Positions 26,531-35,236 of a DNA stretch of 64,000 nucleotides are shown one piece after another (within the stretch, counting starts at the first letter, position 1; every line of letters begins with the position of its first letter). The stretch lies in contig CANCRX010000003.1 of assembly GCA_947380655.1 (NCBI GenBank), positions 1 through 64,000 of the forward strand, read 5' to 3'. The notes below the pieces were generated by a model. It worked only from the letters and a program-made list of their open reading frames with translations. It did no database searches and was not told the origin of the DNA. The position numbers and the translations under genes were made by a program. The DNA comes from Alcaligenaceae bacterium (GTDB taxonomy: Bacteria > Pseudomonadota > Gammaproteobacteria > Burkholderiales > Burkholderiaceae_B).

Positions 26531-27838
26531 TTAATTGCCAAACATCAGGTTAGGTAAAAACGTTGCGATGGAGGGAAAGTGAATCAAAATCCCTGTCATC
26601 ACAACCATCGCTACAAAAAAGGGCAAGGTGCCCTGAAATACCTCGTTAATCGTTCCCTCTCCTCGCACGCCCTGAATAACATAAAGAGTCATACCGATTG
26701 GTGGACTGATTAATGAAATTTCACACATCAACACCATAAATACGCCGAAAAAGACTGGATCGATACCAGCGGCCTGCGTAATCGGAAAAACAACTGGCAA
26801 GGTACCCACCATCATCGGCATTGTTTCAAGCGCAATACCCAAAATCAGATACATAATCGCCAACGCCCATAAAAGCGCAATCGGTGAAACATCAAGAGAC
26901 TTAATGAGTGTCGCCAGCGCCTGCGGCACTCCAAGCATTGACAGTACGAAATTCAAAAATAAAGCAGCAACAAGTATCAACGCTGTCATTGAGGTGAGAC
27001 GAATCGTTGATCGGAAGCACTCATGCAGCATTTTTATGTTGAGTTTTCCGTATGCCGCTGCGATAGGTAGGCAAACGATTACACCGATCGCGGCACTCTC
27101 TGTAACAGTTGCCCAGCCTGAATAAATCCCTCCCATCACCACACCGAACACCAGCAACGGTCCGGCCAGATGAATTGAATGACGCCACTTTTCCGACCAA
27201 GCTGTTGCAGCCTCCGGTCTGCCTGCAACCGAGGGTTTCCAGACACAAATCGCAAGGATAGTGAGTAAAAATAAAACCGTCATAATCGCGCCAGGAATAA
27301 TACCTGCCATATACAACCGCGAAGCAGAGGTATTCGTCATGGAACCATAGATAATGAAAGCTACACCAGGAGGTATCAAGTTTCCCAGACTAGCTCCAGC
27401 AGCAATTGAGCCGAGCACCATCCTGTCGTCGTACCCTCGGTTTTTAAAGGCAGGTAATGCTACTGTGGCGATCGTGGCAGCCGTTGCAACAGACGAGCCT
27501 GAAACGGCAGAAAACAAGGCCGATGCGCCAATGTTCGTGTGAAGTAAACCTCCTGGCATTCTTTTTAACCAATCGCCCAGAGACTGATACATTTTGTCTG
27601 TTGCCCCACCACGCATCAAAATTTCGCCAAGCAAAATGTATAGAGGAATAGACAATAATAAATAGTCCTCACCGGCAGCCCATAACTGTTCACCCAGAGC
27701 ATTCAATGCAGGCATGCCAAAATGCGCGCCAGCTCCAAGCAACCCAACTACAAGCATCGTAGTGGCTACATGAAAGCCAAGAAACATCAAGCCGAGCATG
27801 AGAACCAAACCGAACAGAATTTCGAATGGGCTGATCAT
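26531..27838 (-). CDS. dctM: TRAP transporter large permease
   Basis: A 435-residue inner-membrane protein with about twelve transmembrane helices; it carries the sodium-coupled transport. DctM-type signatures include SAVSGSSVATAATI near residue 110 and NLIPPGVAFIIYGSMTNTS. It overlaps the small subunit gene by four bases. Confidence 0.93.
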   Translation of the reverse strand: MISPFEILFGLVLMLGLMFLGFHVATTMLVVGLLGAGAHFGMPALNALGEQLWAAGEDYLLLSIPLYILLGEILMRGGATDKMYQSLGDWLKRMPGGLLHTNIGASALFSAVSGSSVATAATIATVALPAFKNRGYDDRMVLGSIAAGASLGNLIPPGVAFIIYGSMTNTSASRLYMAGIIPGAIMTVLFLLTILAICVWKPSVAGRPEAATAWSEKWRHSIHLAGPLLVFGVVMGGIYSGWATVTESAAIGVIVCLPIAAAYGKLNIKMLHECFRSTIRLTSMTALILVAALFLNFVLSMLGVPQALATLIKSLDVSPIALLWALAIMYLILGIALETMPMMVGTLPVVFPITQAAGIDPVFFGVFMVLMCEISLISPPIGMTLYVIQGVRGEGTINEVFQGTLPFFVAMVVMTGILIHFPSIATFLPNLMFGN

Positions 27839-28452
27839 CGTGCGACTTCCGTTGCATGCTTCAAATGGATATCGGTTTCAGCTTCGATTTCTTCTTCAAG
27901 GGTTTGAGGACCAAAAGCAATATTGATTTGCTTGACGTCACCTTTAACAATCAGACCCAAGCTATAGAGTGCTCCCCAGCTAGCGACTAAAGCAAAAAGC
28001 AAGTAACCAAATAACCATACTGATTGAGGTATCCACATAGGCGTACTCAATGGAGTAGCGGCTGTGGAGTGCATATCTATGCTGTCAAGAACCACATTAG
28101 TCGCTCTCCACAAACAAAGAATCGCAATGACAGCCAAGCTGACCATTGCCATCACATTCAAAATGGCTTGTGTCCTAACTGAAAAGCGCGAGAGTAAAAA
28201 ATCAACTCGAGTATGGCTTCTTGTAATGAGAGCCTGGCCAAAACCAAATGCACCTACTACAGCATAAGTGTAGGCACCGACTTCATCGACTCCCTGAAGA
28301 GAAAAGCCGAACACTTTGCGACCCAGCATTTCAAAACATGTCACAACACTCAAAGCAAGTAACCACCATCCACAGGCCAAGACCGATAAATCGGTAATAA
28401 GACTTAAACCTTGACTGACAGGACCTGAAGGGAAGATCGTTTTGATCTTCAT
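27835..28452 (-). CDS. dctQ: TRAP transporter small permease
   Basis: A 205-residue inner-membrane protein with four hydrophobic helices and the conserved EVGAYTYAVVGAFGFG and SHTRVDFLLSR stretches of DctQ. It partners the large permease. The chosen ATG follows GGAGCAATATC; an ATG five codons earlier overlaps that site and is unlikely. First gene of the unit dctQ-dctM-dctP-amidase. Confidence 0.88.
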   Translation of the reverse strand: MKIKTIFPSGPVSQGLSLITDLSVLACGWWLLALSVVTCFEMLGRKVFGFSLQGVDEVGAYTYAVVGAFGFGQALITRSHTRVDFLLSRFSVRTQAILNVMAMVSLAVIAILCLWRATNVVLDSIDMHSTAATPLSTPMWIPQSVWLFGYLLFALVASWGALYSLGLIVKGDVKQINIAFGPQTLEEEIEAETDIHLKHATEVAR

Positions 28453-28562
28453 ATGATATTGCTCCATTGATATATTCTTAGTGCAGCAAATTCCATGCCA
28501 GCAGCGACCGCATCAGGGCATCATTGACCTCTTAGTGCTCAAAAAAAACTTAATTGCCTCAT

Positions 28563-28605
28563 TTTGGTGCGCACAGTAAGCGGGCGAAAGGCTCACCGCA
28601 CCAAA
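28563..28605. promoter_or_regulatory. 9-base inverted repeat TTTGGTGCG / CGCACCAAA
   Basis: The two arms are exact inverted copies separated by 25 bases, in the 286-base region between the TRAP operon and the divergent Bug/PRISE operon. The arm spacing, about three helical turns centre to centre, suits a dimeric regulator contacting two half-sites, as LysR-type proteins do. No regulator gene is adjacent. Confidence 0.45.
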
Positions 28606-28688
28606 CAAGGGAAACGATGAGTTCTCACCTCACTTATTTCGTGCTATACAAAAGCCATCTCTTCGCAGATCGTATGCACGGAGTGATC

Positions 28689-28712
28689 AGACAAGCGCAA
28701 TAAGACAAGCGC
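28689..28712 (+). repeat. Tandem AGACAAGCGC repeat
   Basis: Two identical 10-base copies with a 14-base period, ending 26 bases before the Bug 5 start codon. This could be a binding site or part of the promoter region; nothing else was recognised in the remainder of this gap. Confidence 0.4.
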
Positions 28713-28738
28713 TGCAGCATAAAAAGTGAGAAATACTC

Positions 28739-29722
28739 ATGCAAAATATTCTTTTCAAATACCTTTTTAAGTGCCTATACATACTGTGTGGCTTAAGTAT
28801 CATTGCACAACCCGCCTTGGCAGACACCTATCCTGACCGGCCGATCAAATGGATCGTGCCATGGCCACCCGGTGGGGGAGCCGACGTCATTGCACGCCTG
28901 CTAGGTAATCCTGTTGCGCAAGCGCTTGGTCAGCCAGTGATCATCGACAACCGTGGTGGTGCGGCAGGCAATATAGGAGCTGTCGCCGCCGCGCGTGCTC
29001 CTGCCGATGGTTACACCATGGTTTTTGCCTATTCGGGCACGCACTCGATCAATCGGCATTTATATAAAGACATGCCCTTTGAGGAAAAGGATTTTGCTCC
29101 TGTTATTTTCCTCACCTCTGTGCCCCAAATGCTCGTAGTCAACGCAAATTTACCCTTCAAAACTGTGCAAGACATCGTTACTGCCGCAAAAGCAAACCCG
29201 GGCAAACTCACCTATGGGTCAAGCGGCAACGGTGCCATCAACCACCTGACAGGACAATTGTTCAGTGACATGGCAGGCGTCAAGCTATTGCATGTCCCCT
29301 ATAAAGGTGGTGGGCCAGCGGCGGCAGCGGTCATGGCGGGCGAGGTGGACATGGTGTTTGGTGAGCCCTCTACCTTGTTGCCTCATGTTGCCTCTGGCAA
29401 GCTGCGCGCGATCGCAACGACAGGTGGCAAACGCTCCATCAGCCTGCCTGACCTGCCAACTATTGCTGAATCAGGCGTCCCTGGTTATGACGTTACGTCC
29501 TGGAACGGTGTGCTGGTCCCCGTTGGGACTCCGCCGGAGGCGATTAAAAAACTGAATGCGGAATTTAATCAAGTACTTGCCAGCCCGGAAATGCGCGACC
29601 GCTTATTAAAAATCGGCTATGAACCTATTGGTGGACCACCCGAACTATTCTCCAAGCATATTGATGCCGAGACCAAAAAATGGGGACCCGTTATCAAGCA
29701 ATCCGGACTGCAGATTAATTAA
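28739..29722 (+). CDS. Bug/TctC-family solute-binding protein 5
   Basis: A 327-residue binding protein with signal peptide ending at ALADT, then YPDRPIKWIVPWPPGGG, DNRGGAAGNIG and VPYKGGGPA. It is the first gene of a four-gene operon whose other members are an unknown small protein, a PRISE-type reductase and a flavoprotein. The ligand is therefore likely to be a cyclic or unsaturated carboxylate that these enzymes process. Confidence 0.9.
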   Translation: MQNILFKYLFKCLYILCGLSIIAQPALADTYPDRPIKWIVPWPPGGGADVIARLLGNPVAQALGQPVIIDNRGGAAGNIGAVAAARAPADGYTMVFAYSGTHSINRHLYKDMPFEEKDFAPVIFLTSVPQMLVVNANLPFKTVQDIVTAAKANPGKLTYGSSGNGAINHLTGQLFSDMAGVKLLHVPYKGGGPAAAAVMAGEVDMVFGEPSTLLPHVASGKLRAIATTGGKRSISLPDLPTIAESGVPGYDVTSWNGVLVPVGTPPEAIKKLNAEFNQVLASPEMRDRLLKIGYEPIGGPPELFSKHIDAETKKWGPVIKQSGLQIN

Positions 29723-30226
29723 ATGATATTTATGAGTCAAAGCGGGATCATCGATCCTGCCAAACAAGCGCAATGGTCTGAGTGGTACGTTGAACACCTT
29801 CGGATTATGAATACCGTTGAGGGTATTGACTCTGCAGTGCGTTTTCAAACAACCACTGCAGGGTGGCCGCCCTCGTTAGCCATGTATTCAATTCGCTCGC
29901 CCGAGGTCTTTCACGATCCTTACTATCTAAAAATTCGTGGAATGGGGCCATGGGTCGACCTGATAGACAAGCGGTTTTATCAGCGTAATCTTTTTGATGC
30001 CGTCCATCCAATACACGATAACCTCGTGGCACCTGACGTACCCGCAAATGCAGCACTTGTTGTTACGGATCAAACGCAGCCCGTATTGAATGTATCAGGC
30101 ATCGATTTCCTGTGGCTCAAATCAGTTGGCCTGGATCAATCAACGCCATACCGAGGCATCGCTGTCGTGCCTGCTGCACAAATCGCTTCAATCAGTCATC
30201 ACCCAGAAATAGCGGTCTACGTATGA
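29723..30226 (+). CDS. Unknown protein, possibly dimeric alpha/beta-barrel (EthD-like)
   Basis: 167 residues, not firmly recognised. The N-terminal half reads WSEWYVEHLRIMNTVEGIDSAVRFQ, the pattern of ferredoxin-like dimeric barrel proteins in which an N-terminal strand is followed by W-x-x-x-H and a helix. A second, weaker copy may follow after residue 100. The start codon adjoins the stop of the Bug gene with no gap, and the stop overlaps the PRISE gene start by four bases, so it is firmly embedded in the operon. It could be an auxiliary cyclase, isomerase or heme-independent oxygenase subunit; none is proven. Confidence 0.7.
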   Translation: MIFMSQSGIIDPAKQAQWSEWYVEHLRIMNTVEGIDSAVRFQTTTAGWPPSLAMYSIRSPEVFHDPYYLKIRGMGPWVDLIDKRFYQRNLFDAVHPIHDNLVAPDVPANAALVVTDQTQPVLNVSGIDFLWLKSVGLDQSTPYRGIAVVPAAQIASISHHPEIAVYV

Positions 30227-31278
30227 GCGCCTCCAAAAAAACACTCATCGCTGGAGCAACCGGTCAAATAGGCAGCAGCGTCGGCCATTACCTTTTTGAG
30301 GCGGGTGGCTGGAACCCCATTGGTCTTGCGCGAAACACGCGAGTCAACGCTGACTATCCGATGATCGCGATTGATTTAACCAATCCTGAAGACTGTATGA
30401 ACAAGCTATCAGGCTTGACCGATATCACGCATATTCTTTACGCAGCACGTTTTGATCATTATGGTGGCGAGCTTGAATCTAAAGACACCAATGTTGAAAT
30501 GCTTAGAAACTTACTCAACGCGGTTGAACCTTCATCGAAAAATTTGCAGCACATCCATCTGGTGCATGGCACAAAATACTATGGCCATACCATTGCCCAG
30601 CGCCCTGTTCCTTACCGTGAAGAGGATGCCTGTGGAAATTTCAAAAGCTTTTATTTTGAACAACAAGCGCTCGTCGAACAACGCCAACGGGGAAAAACCT
30701 GGTCGTGGTCCATCTCTCGTCCACATGCCTTTTGCAACTACCGTACCGATGAGCCACGTAATCTGATTCTAGTCATTGCGATCTACGCCACAATCCTTCG
30801 AGAACTTGGTTTGCCGCTTGTTTTTCCAGGCACAATTTCCAGCTATACCGCTACAACGCAGTTTTCCTGGTTACCGACGCTGGCACATTCTGCGGCATGG
30901 ATGATGGCTGAACCAAAATGCGCAAATCAGGCCTATAACATCGTCAATGGCGACCCGAAAAGCTGGTCGCAATTGTGGCCGTTATTTGCAGAATATTTTG
31001 CTATGGAAGTGGGTGGGCCGGATTCAAGTACCTTCGCTGGATTTGCGGTGGATAAACCAACCATCTGGCAATCCATCATTAAAAAATATAACTTGGTTCA
31101 AACTGAATTACTTGAAGTTGCTCAATGGCCCTATGGCGACTACGTCCTTTCCGTTCAATGGGATGTCGTGTCTGACATGAGCAAGGCACAACGCGATGGA
31201 TTCACTGAGCGCGTTGACTCGGAAAAAATGTGGCTGAGCGGGTTTGATTACTTTCGCGCTCACAAAATAATCCCCTGA
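30223..31278 (+). CDS. PRISE-type SDR (progesterone 5-beta-reductase/iridoid synthase-like)
   Basis: 351 residues. The cofactor loop is GATGQIG at 11-17. Catalytic residues of the PRISE group seem present: Lys118 in HGTKYYG and Tyr144 in FYFEQQ, followed by WSWSISRPHAF and the C-terminal NIVNGDPKSWSQLWP, which parallels NVxNGDxxxWxxxW of plant enzymes. PRISE enzymes reduce the C=C bond of activated enones with NADPH. It overlaps the preceding gene (ATGA) and is directly followed by the flavoprotein gene, so substrate is probably shared. Substrate unknown; a bacterial enone or cyclic enal is an inference. Confidence 0.82.
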   Translation: MSASKKTLIAGATGQIGSSVGHYLFEAGGWNPIGLARNTRVNADYPMIAIDLTNPEDCMNKLSGLTDITHILYAARFDHYGGELESKDTNVEMLRNLLNAVEPSSKNLQHIHLVHGTKYYGHTIAQRPVPYREEDACGNFKSFYFEQQALVEQRQRGKTWSWSISRPHAFCNYRTDEPRNLILVIAIYATILRELGLPLVFPGTISSYTATTQFSWLPTLAHSAAWMMAEPKCANQAYNIVNGDPKSWSQLWPLFAEYFAMEVGGPDSSTFAGFAVDKPTIWQSIIKKYNLVQTELLEVAQWPYGDYVLSVQWDVVSDMSKAQRDGFTERVDSEKMWLSGFDYFRAHKIIP

Positions 31279-32778
31279 ATGGAGTCGGTTTTGACTAGCA
31301 CAACCACAGATGTATTAATTATCGGTGCAGGCGGCACGGGCTTAGCAGCCGCTAGCGAGGCGGCAAAAATTGGTCGCAAAGTGATTTTGCTGGAAAAAAA
31401 TCCTGAAACAGGTGGCTCAACTTCCTGGTCAGTCGGTTCGATTACTGCCACAGGTACTCCACACCAGCGCAAGGCAGGCATTATCGATAGCACCGATGCA
31501 CACTTTGAAGACATGGAGAAGCATGCGGGAGATCTCGCGCCACGTGACAACCTTGCTCTTCGCAGAATACTGGTTGACAACACCTCTGACATGATTGACT
31601 GGCTGATGAAACTCGGTGTGGTTTTTGTCGGCCCGGAAGAAGAACCTCCTCACCGTGTCGCGCGGATGCACAATGTCGTGCCCAACTCCAGATCATTCGC
31701 CTATCATCTGACTAAGCATTGTCGCGCACTCGGTGTAGACATTCGGCTCAATACCGCGACTCAACGCATCATTCTCGAGGGTAATCGGGCAATCGGCGTA
31801 GAGGCCACGCTCCCAGATGGCTCAACCCATATATTTCTGGCTCGGCATGGCGTAGTACTCGCCAGCGGTGATTACAGCGCTGCGGCGGATCTGAAAGCTC
31901 AGCTTGCCAATGGTGATGTTGCGCTAGTGGATGCGGTCAATGAAACTGCGACGGGTGACGGACACCGGATGGCGATGTCTCTTGGAGCAAGTGTCGTCAA
32001 TGGCGATATTGTGCGCGGACCTATCATGCGTTTTATCGCACCGACTCGACCCAATATTTTGCAAAAACTTCCACCGACCACTTGGATTGCAAAAATGATC
32101 GCCTGGTCAGCAAATGTTTTACCCCAATGGATACTCAGGCCATTTCTGATGAGTTTTCTGACGACCGCAGTGAGCCCTTCTTTAGACCTGTATAAAGAAG
32201 GCAGCGTTCTGATTAACAGGAATGGTCAACGCTTTACTGACGAACTGGGCAAGCCTAATAAAGATATGGCTAAACAACCCGAGCGCATTGGCTGGGTGTT
32301 GTTCGATCAATCCGTTGCTCAGAAATTTTCTGCTTGGCCTTATTACATTTCAACAGCCCCTGGTGTGGCTTATGCATATCTCGATGATTATCGACGTAAT
32401 CGTCCTGATATTTTCCACCAGTCCGACACCATTGCAGGTCTTGCATCAAGCATGGGGGTTTCAGCGGACGCTTTAACCGCAACGATCGCAAGCTACAACA
32501 CGACTGACCGCGGCAATAGACCTGCAATCAAGCAAGGCCCTTATTACGCTTTAGGGCCAATCAAAAGTTATGTGGTGTTCACAGATGGGGGATTAAAAGT
32601 CACCGACAGGCTTGAAGTGATCCGTACTGATGGCAGCCTGATTAAGGGTCTGTACGCTGCAGGTTCTGCAGGGCAAGGAGGCCTTTTGCTTGAAGGCCAT
32701 GGCCATCACCTTGGCTGGGCCTTCATCTCAGGCCGCATTGCAGGACGCTATGCAGCGCAGTTCGATCCTGCAGCATAG
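31279..32778 (+). CDS. FAD-dependent dehydrogenase, 3-ketosteroid-delta1-dehydrogenase/fumarate reductase-like
   Basis: A 499-residue flavoprotein with the FAD loop GAGGTG at 16-21, LLEKNPETGGST for ribose and flavin contacts, and the C-terminal GLYAAGSAGQGG with GHGHHLGWAF. The FAD_binding_2 group includes 3-ketosteroid dehydrogenases, urocanate and fumarate reductases. The segment GQRFTDELG matches a conserved piece near the active site. There is no signal peptide. It starts directly after the PRISE stop codon. It probably introduces or removes a C=C bond next to a carbonyl in the same compound. Confidence 0.87.
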   Translation: MESVLTSTTTDVLIIGAGGTGLAAASEAAKIGRKVILLEKNPETGGSTSWSVGSITATGTPHQRKAGIIDSTDAHFEDMEKHAGDLAPRDNLALRRILVDNTSDMIDWLMKLGVVFVGPEEEPPHRVARMHNVVPNSRSFAYHLTKHCRALGVDIRLNTATQRIILEGNRAIGVEATLPDGSTHIFLARHGVVLASGDYSAAADLKAQLANGDVALVDAVNETATGDGHRMAMSLGASVVNGDIVRGPIMRFIAPTRPNILQKLPPTTWIAKMIAWSANVLPQWILRPFLMSFLTTAVSPSLDLYKEGSVLINRNGQRFTDELGKPNKDMAKQPERIGWVLFDQSVAQKFSAWPYYISTAPGVAYAYLDDYRRNRPDIFHQSDTIAGLASSMGVSADALTATIASYNTTDRGNRPAIKQGPYYALGPIKSYVVFTDGGLKVTDRLEVIRTDGSLIKGLYAAGSAGQGGLLLEGHGHHLGWAFISGRIAGRYAAQFDPAA

Positions 32779-32792
32779 TCGATCGCAGTTGG

Positions 32793-33776
32793 TTATTCGT
32801 CTGCCTTGATGTTTGCAGACTGAACGACTTGAGCCCACTTGTCCATATCGGCCTTCACGAATGCAGCAAAATCCGCTTCATTTGTGATGGTTGGTACCAA
32901 GCCTTGTTTTGCTAAATTAGCAACGATTTCTGGCTGACTAAAGACATCCAGCGCCGCCTCATAGATTTTGCGTCGTGCATCGGCCGGGGTTCCTGCCGGA
33001 GCAACTAGACCATACCAGTAATCCATATCAAAGCCATTGACTCCAGACTCGATAAATGTCGGAACATCAGGCATAGCGGGTGATCTCTGCTTACCGGTTA
33101 CTGCGACAGCTTTGAGCTGTCCGCCGCGCACCAAGCCTGCGATTGAAGGCAATGGAGCGAACATAATCATATCTTTTTGCGAACCCAGCATATCGGCAGC
33201 CACTGCGCCCGTCCCCTTATAAGGGACATGCGTTAATTTGATTTTGGTTGCATAAATAAATAATTCCGCAGCCATGTGGGCACCACTCCCCGTGCCAGCG
33301 GAGCCAAAATTGATTTTGCCCGGGTTAGCCTGCGCCTGGGAAACTAGATCCCCAGCGGTTTTGATCGAGGAAGTCGGACTCACCACCAAAACCATCGGCG
33401 CGGCTGCGAGTGCGGTCACAGCAACAAAATCACGGTCAACGTTATAAGGAAGCTTCGGATAGATACTCGGGTTAATTCCGATTTCGGACACGGAACCAAC
33501 CATCAGCGTTTTCCCATCCGTTGCTGCGCGCGCCGTAAACTGCGCCCCAATCGCACCTGCTGCGCCGGAACGATTTTCAATTACGGCGACCGTACCAAGT
33601 TTTTCTGCAATTTTTGGCATAGTCATGCGGGCAAGCACATCCGTTCCGCCACCTGGTGCGAAAGGAATCACAATTGAAAGTGGGCGATCACTGACCGCCT
33701 GGCTATGCGCAGGACTAAGTCCTGTTGAGGCAAGTGCGCTAATACCGAAAAAAATAGCTGCGAAAGTAGATTTCAA
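32793..33776 (-). CDS. Bug/TctC-family solute-binding protein 6 (TTG start)
   Basis: A 327-residue binding protein. The signal peptide ends at AHSQA; later RPLSIVIPFAPGGG, ENRSGAAGAIG and VPYKGTGAV. No ATG is available at the right place: GGAGACTGTC stands in front of a TTG that begins KSTFAAIFF, which makes this TTG the likely start. Another TTG four codons earlier overlaps the ribosome site. It lies divergent from the CoA-ester cluster and shares its control region, so it may feed that pathway. Confidence 0.85.
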   Translation of the reverse strand: MKSTFAAIFFGISALASTGLSPAHSQAVSDRPLSIVIPFAPGGGTDVLARMTMPKIAEKLGTVAVIENRSGAAGAIGAQFTARAATDGKTLMVGSVSEIGINPSIYPKLPYNVDRDFVAVTALAAAPMVLVVSPTSSIKTAGDLVSQAQANPGKINFGSAGTGSGAHMAAELFIYATKIKLTHVPYKGTGAVAADMLGSQKDMIMFAPLPSIAGLVRGGQLKAVAVTGKQRSPAMPDVPTFIESGVNGFDMDYWYGLVAPAGTPADARRKIYEAALDVFSQPEIVANLAKQGLVPTITNEADFAAFVKADMDKWAQVVQSANIKADE

Positions 33777-33834
33777 GACAGTCTCCAAACTTATTATTTT
33801 TTGTCAGTTCTGGATATTACAGACTACAACAACC

Positions 33835-33867
33835 AAATGAATCATTTAGATCACTTTGCAGAGTGAT
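33835..33867. promoter_or_regulatory. Paired palindromes upstream of the alicyclic CoA cluster
   Basis: AAATGA-A-TCATTT at 33835-33847 and ATCACT-6 bases-AGTGAT at 33850-33867 are both perfect and lie two bases apart, 50-85 bases before the CoA-transferase start and in the region shared with Bug gene 6. The arrangement suggests one or two operators for both directions. No regulator gene is in the cluster. Confidence 0.45.
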
Positions 33868-33919
33868 ATTTGGAGTGTATTCTCAATGCTGTAGAGACAA
33901 AACTTATAAAAACTTAGAT

Positions 33920-35155
33920 ATGCTTCCTTACGAAAAATTGCCTCATGTTCAGGCAACCGCCGGTTTTTCACACCTCGAGGGGATCCGGGTTCTGGATTTA
34001 AGCACCTCGGTAGCCGGTCCCTACGCGACCCAGCTCTTAGCCGATTTTGGGGCAACAGTACTCAAAATTGAAAAAACAGAAGGCGGCGATGATGCCAGAC
34101 AATGGGGACCACCCTTTTTAAATGGTGCTTCACTTTGGTTTTTAAGTGTAAATAGAAATAAGCACAGCATGGCACTCGATGTCAGTCAGCCTGCCGGACT
34201 TGAGGTTCTGCTGTCCTTGCTTGAAACAACTGATGTGCTGGTGCTCAATATGACACCACGGGTGCAAGCAAAACTTGGGCTCGACTACGCAAAACTTGAG
34301 CAAAAATTCCCAAGACTGATCCATGCATCGCTAACAGGATTTGGCTTGACAGGAAGTCGGGCAGATCACCCTTGCTATGACCTAATTTCAGAAGGCTATT
34401 CTGGAATCATGGATTTAACCGGGGAATTTGAAAACGACCCTCAAAAAGTTGGAACTCCAGCCGCCGACATGCTCGCTGGACAAGACCTCGCAATGGCAGC
34501 GTTGGCAGCCATTAACGGGCGTAATAAAACGGGCAAAGGCTGTTGTATAGACATATCCATGCACGCAACCATGTCACGCTTCACTGCCCCGCGGGTAGTC
34601 GCCTATCTTGGTTCTGGCGAATTACCTCGCCGATCAGGCGGACGCGACTCCGTCATTGCGATCTATCAGGTTTTCAATGCCTCTGATGCCCAGTTATCAC
34701 TGGGCCTGGGTAATGACGCTATCTGGAAGCGCTTCTGGGAAACAGTGGGTGACGTTGCCTTTGGTCAAATCCCTGCGTATGCCAATAATGCAGGTCGACG
34801 CGAACACCGTGCGACGATCGTCGCGCGCATTTCGGAAGTCCTGAAAACACGCACACGTGACGAATGGCTGGCGCTATTTGCCGCCAATCGAATTCCTGCA
34901 GGGCCCATCAACCGTGTTGACGAAGTCGTCGCTGATCAAGACTTACTCGATAAAGAGTTTTTCTATACCAGCGATTCTGCATATGGACCAGTCCCCCAAG
35001 TAGGATTAGGCATACACATCGATGGACAACAACGGGTGCATCGTAAATCGCCTCCCAAACTAGGTGAAGACACACAAGTGGTTCTCAAGGACTGGCTCAA
35101 TATGTCGGACTCCGACATAGAAAAATTAAAACAAGCAGGGATTGTGAATCGCTAG
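33920..35155 (+). CDS. CaiB/BaiF (class III) CoA-transferase
   Basis: A 411-residue member of the formyl-CoA transferase family. The start of the fold, LEGIRVLDLSTSVAGPYATQ, and the catalytic Asp183 in GTPAADMLAG are clear, with CYDLISEGYSG before it. Such enzymes move CoA between carboxylic acids. The ATG is chosen over an upstream GTG because similarity starts near it. It is the first gene of the cluster, 81 bases before the BadI-like gene. It could activate the incoming acid at the expense of a product CoA ester such as succinyl-CoA or a pathway intermediate. Confidence 0.88.
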   Translation: MLPYEKLPHVQATAGFSHLEGIRVLDLSTSVAGPYATQLLADFGATVLKIEKTEGGDDARQWGPPFLNGASLWFLSVNRNKHSMALDVSQPAGLEVLLSLLETTDVLVLNMTPRVQAKLGLDYAKLEQKFPRLIHASLTGFGLTGSRADHPCYDLISEGYSGIMDLTGEFENDPQKVGTPAADMLAGQDLAMAALAAINGRNKTGKGCCIDISMHATMSRFTAPRVVAYLGSGELPRRSGGRDSVIAIYQVFNASDAQLSLGLGNDAIWKRFWETVGDVAFGQIPAYANNAGRREHRATIVARISEVLKTRTRDEWLALFAANRIPAGPINRVDEVVADQDLLDKEFFYTSDSAYGPVPQVGLGIHIDGQQRVHRKSPPKLGEDTQVVLKDWLNMSDSDIEKLKQAGIVNR

Positions 35156-35236
35156 CCTGTTAGTCAGCATCCCACTCACAAAGTGATCCGTCTCAATTAA
35201 CCACAGAATTCATACATAGCTCGCACTGGAGATCTC

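Noticed and set aside
1500..28571. Shared 11-mer CATTTTGGTGC upstream of amt and in the TRAP/PRISE intergenic region as a common regulator site
   Set aside because: An 11-base match between two places in 64 kb is not rare by chance and the flanks differ.
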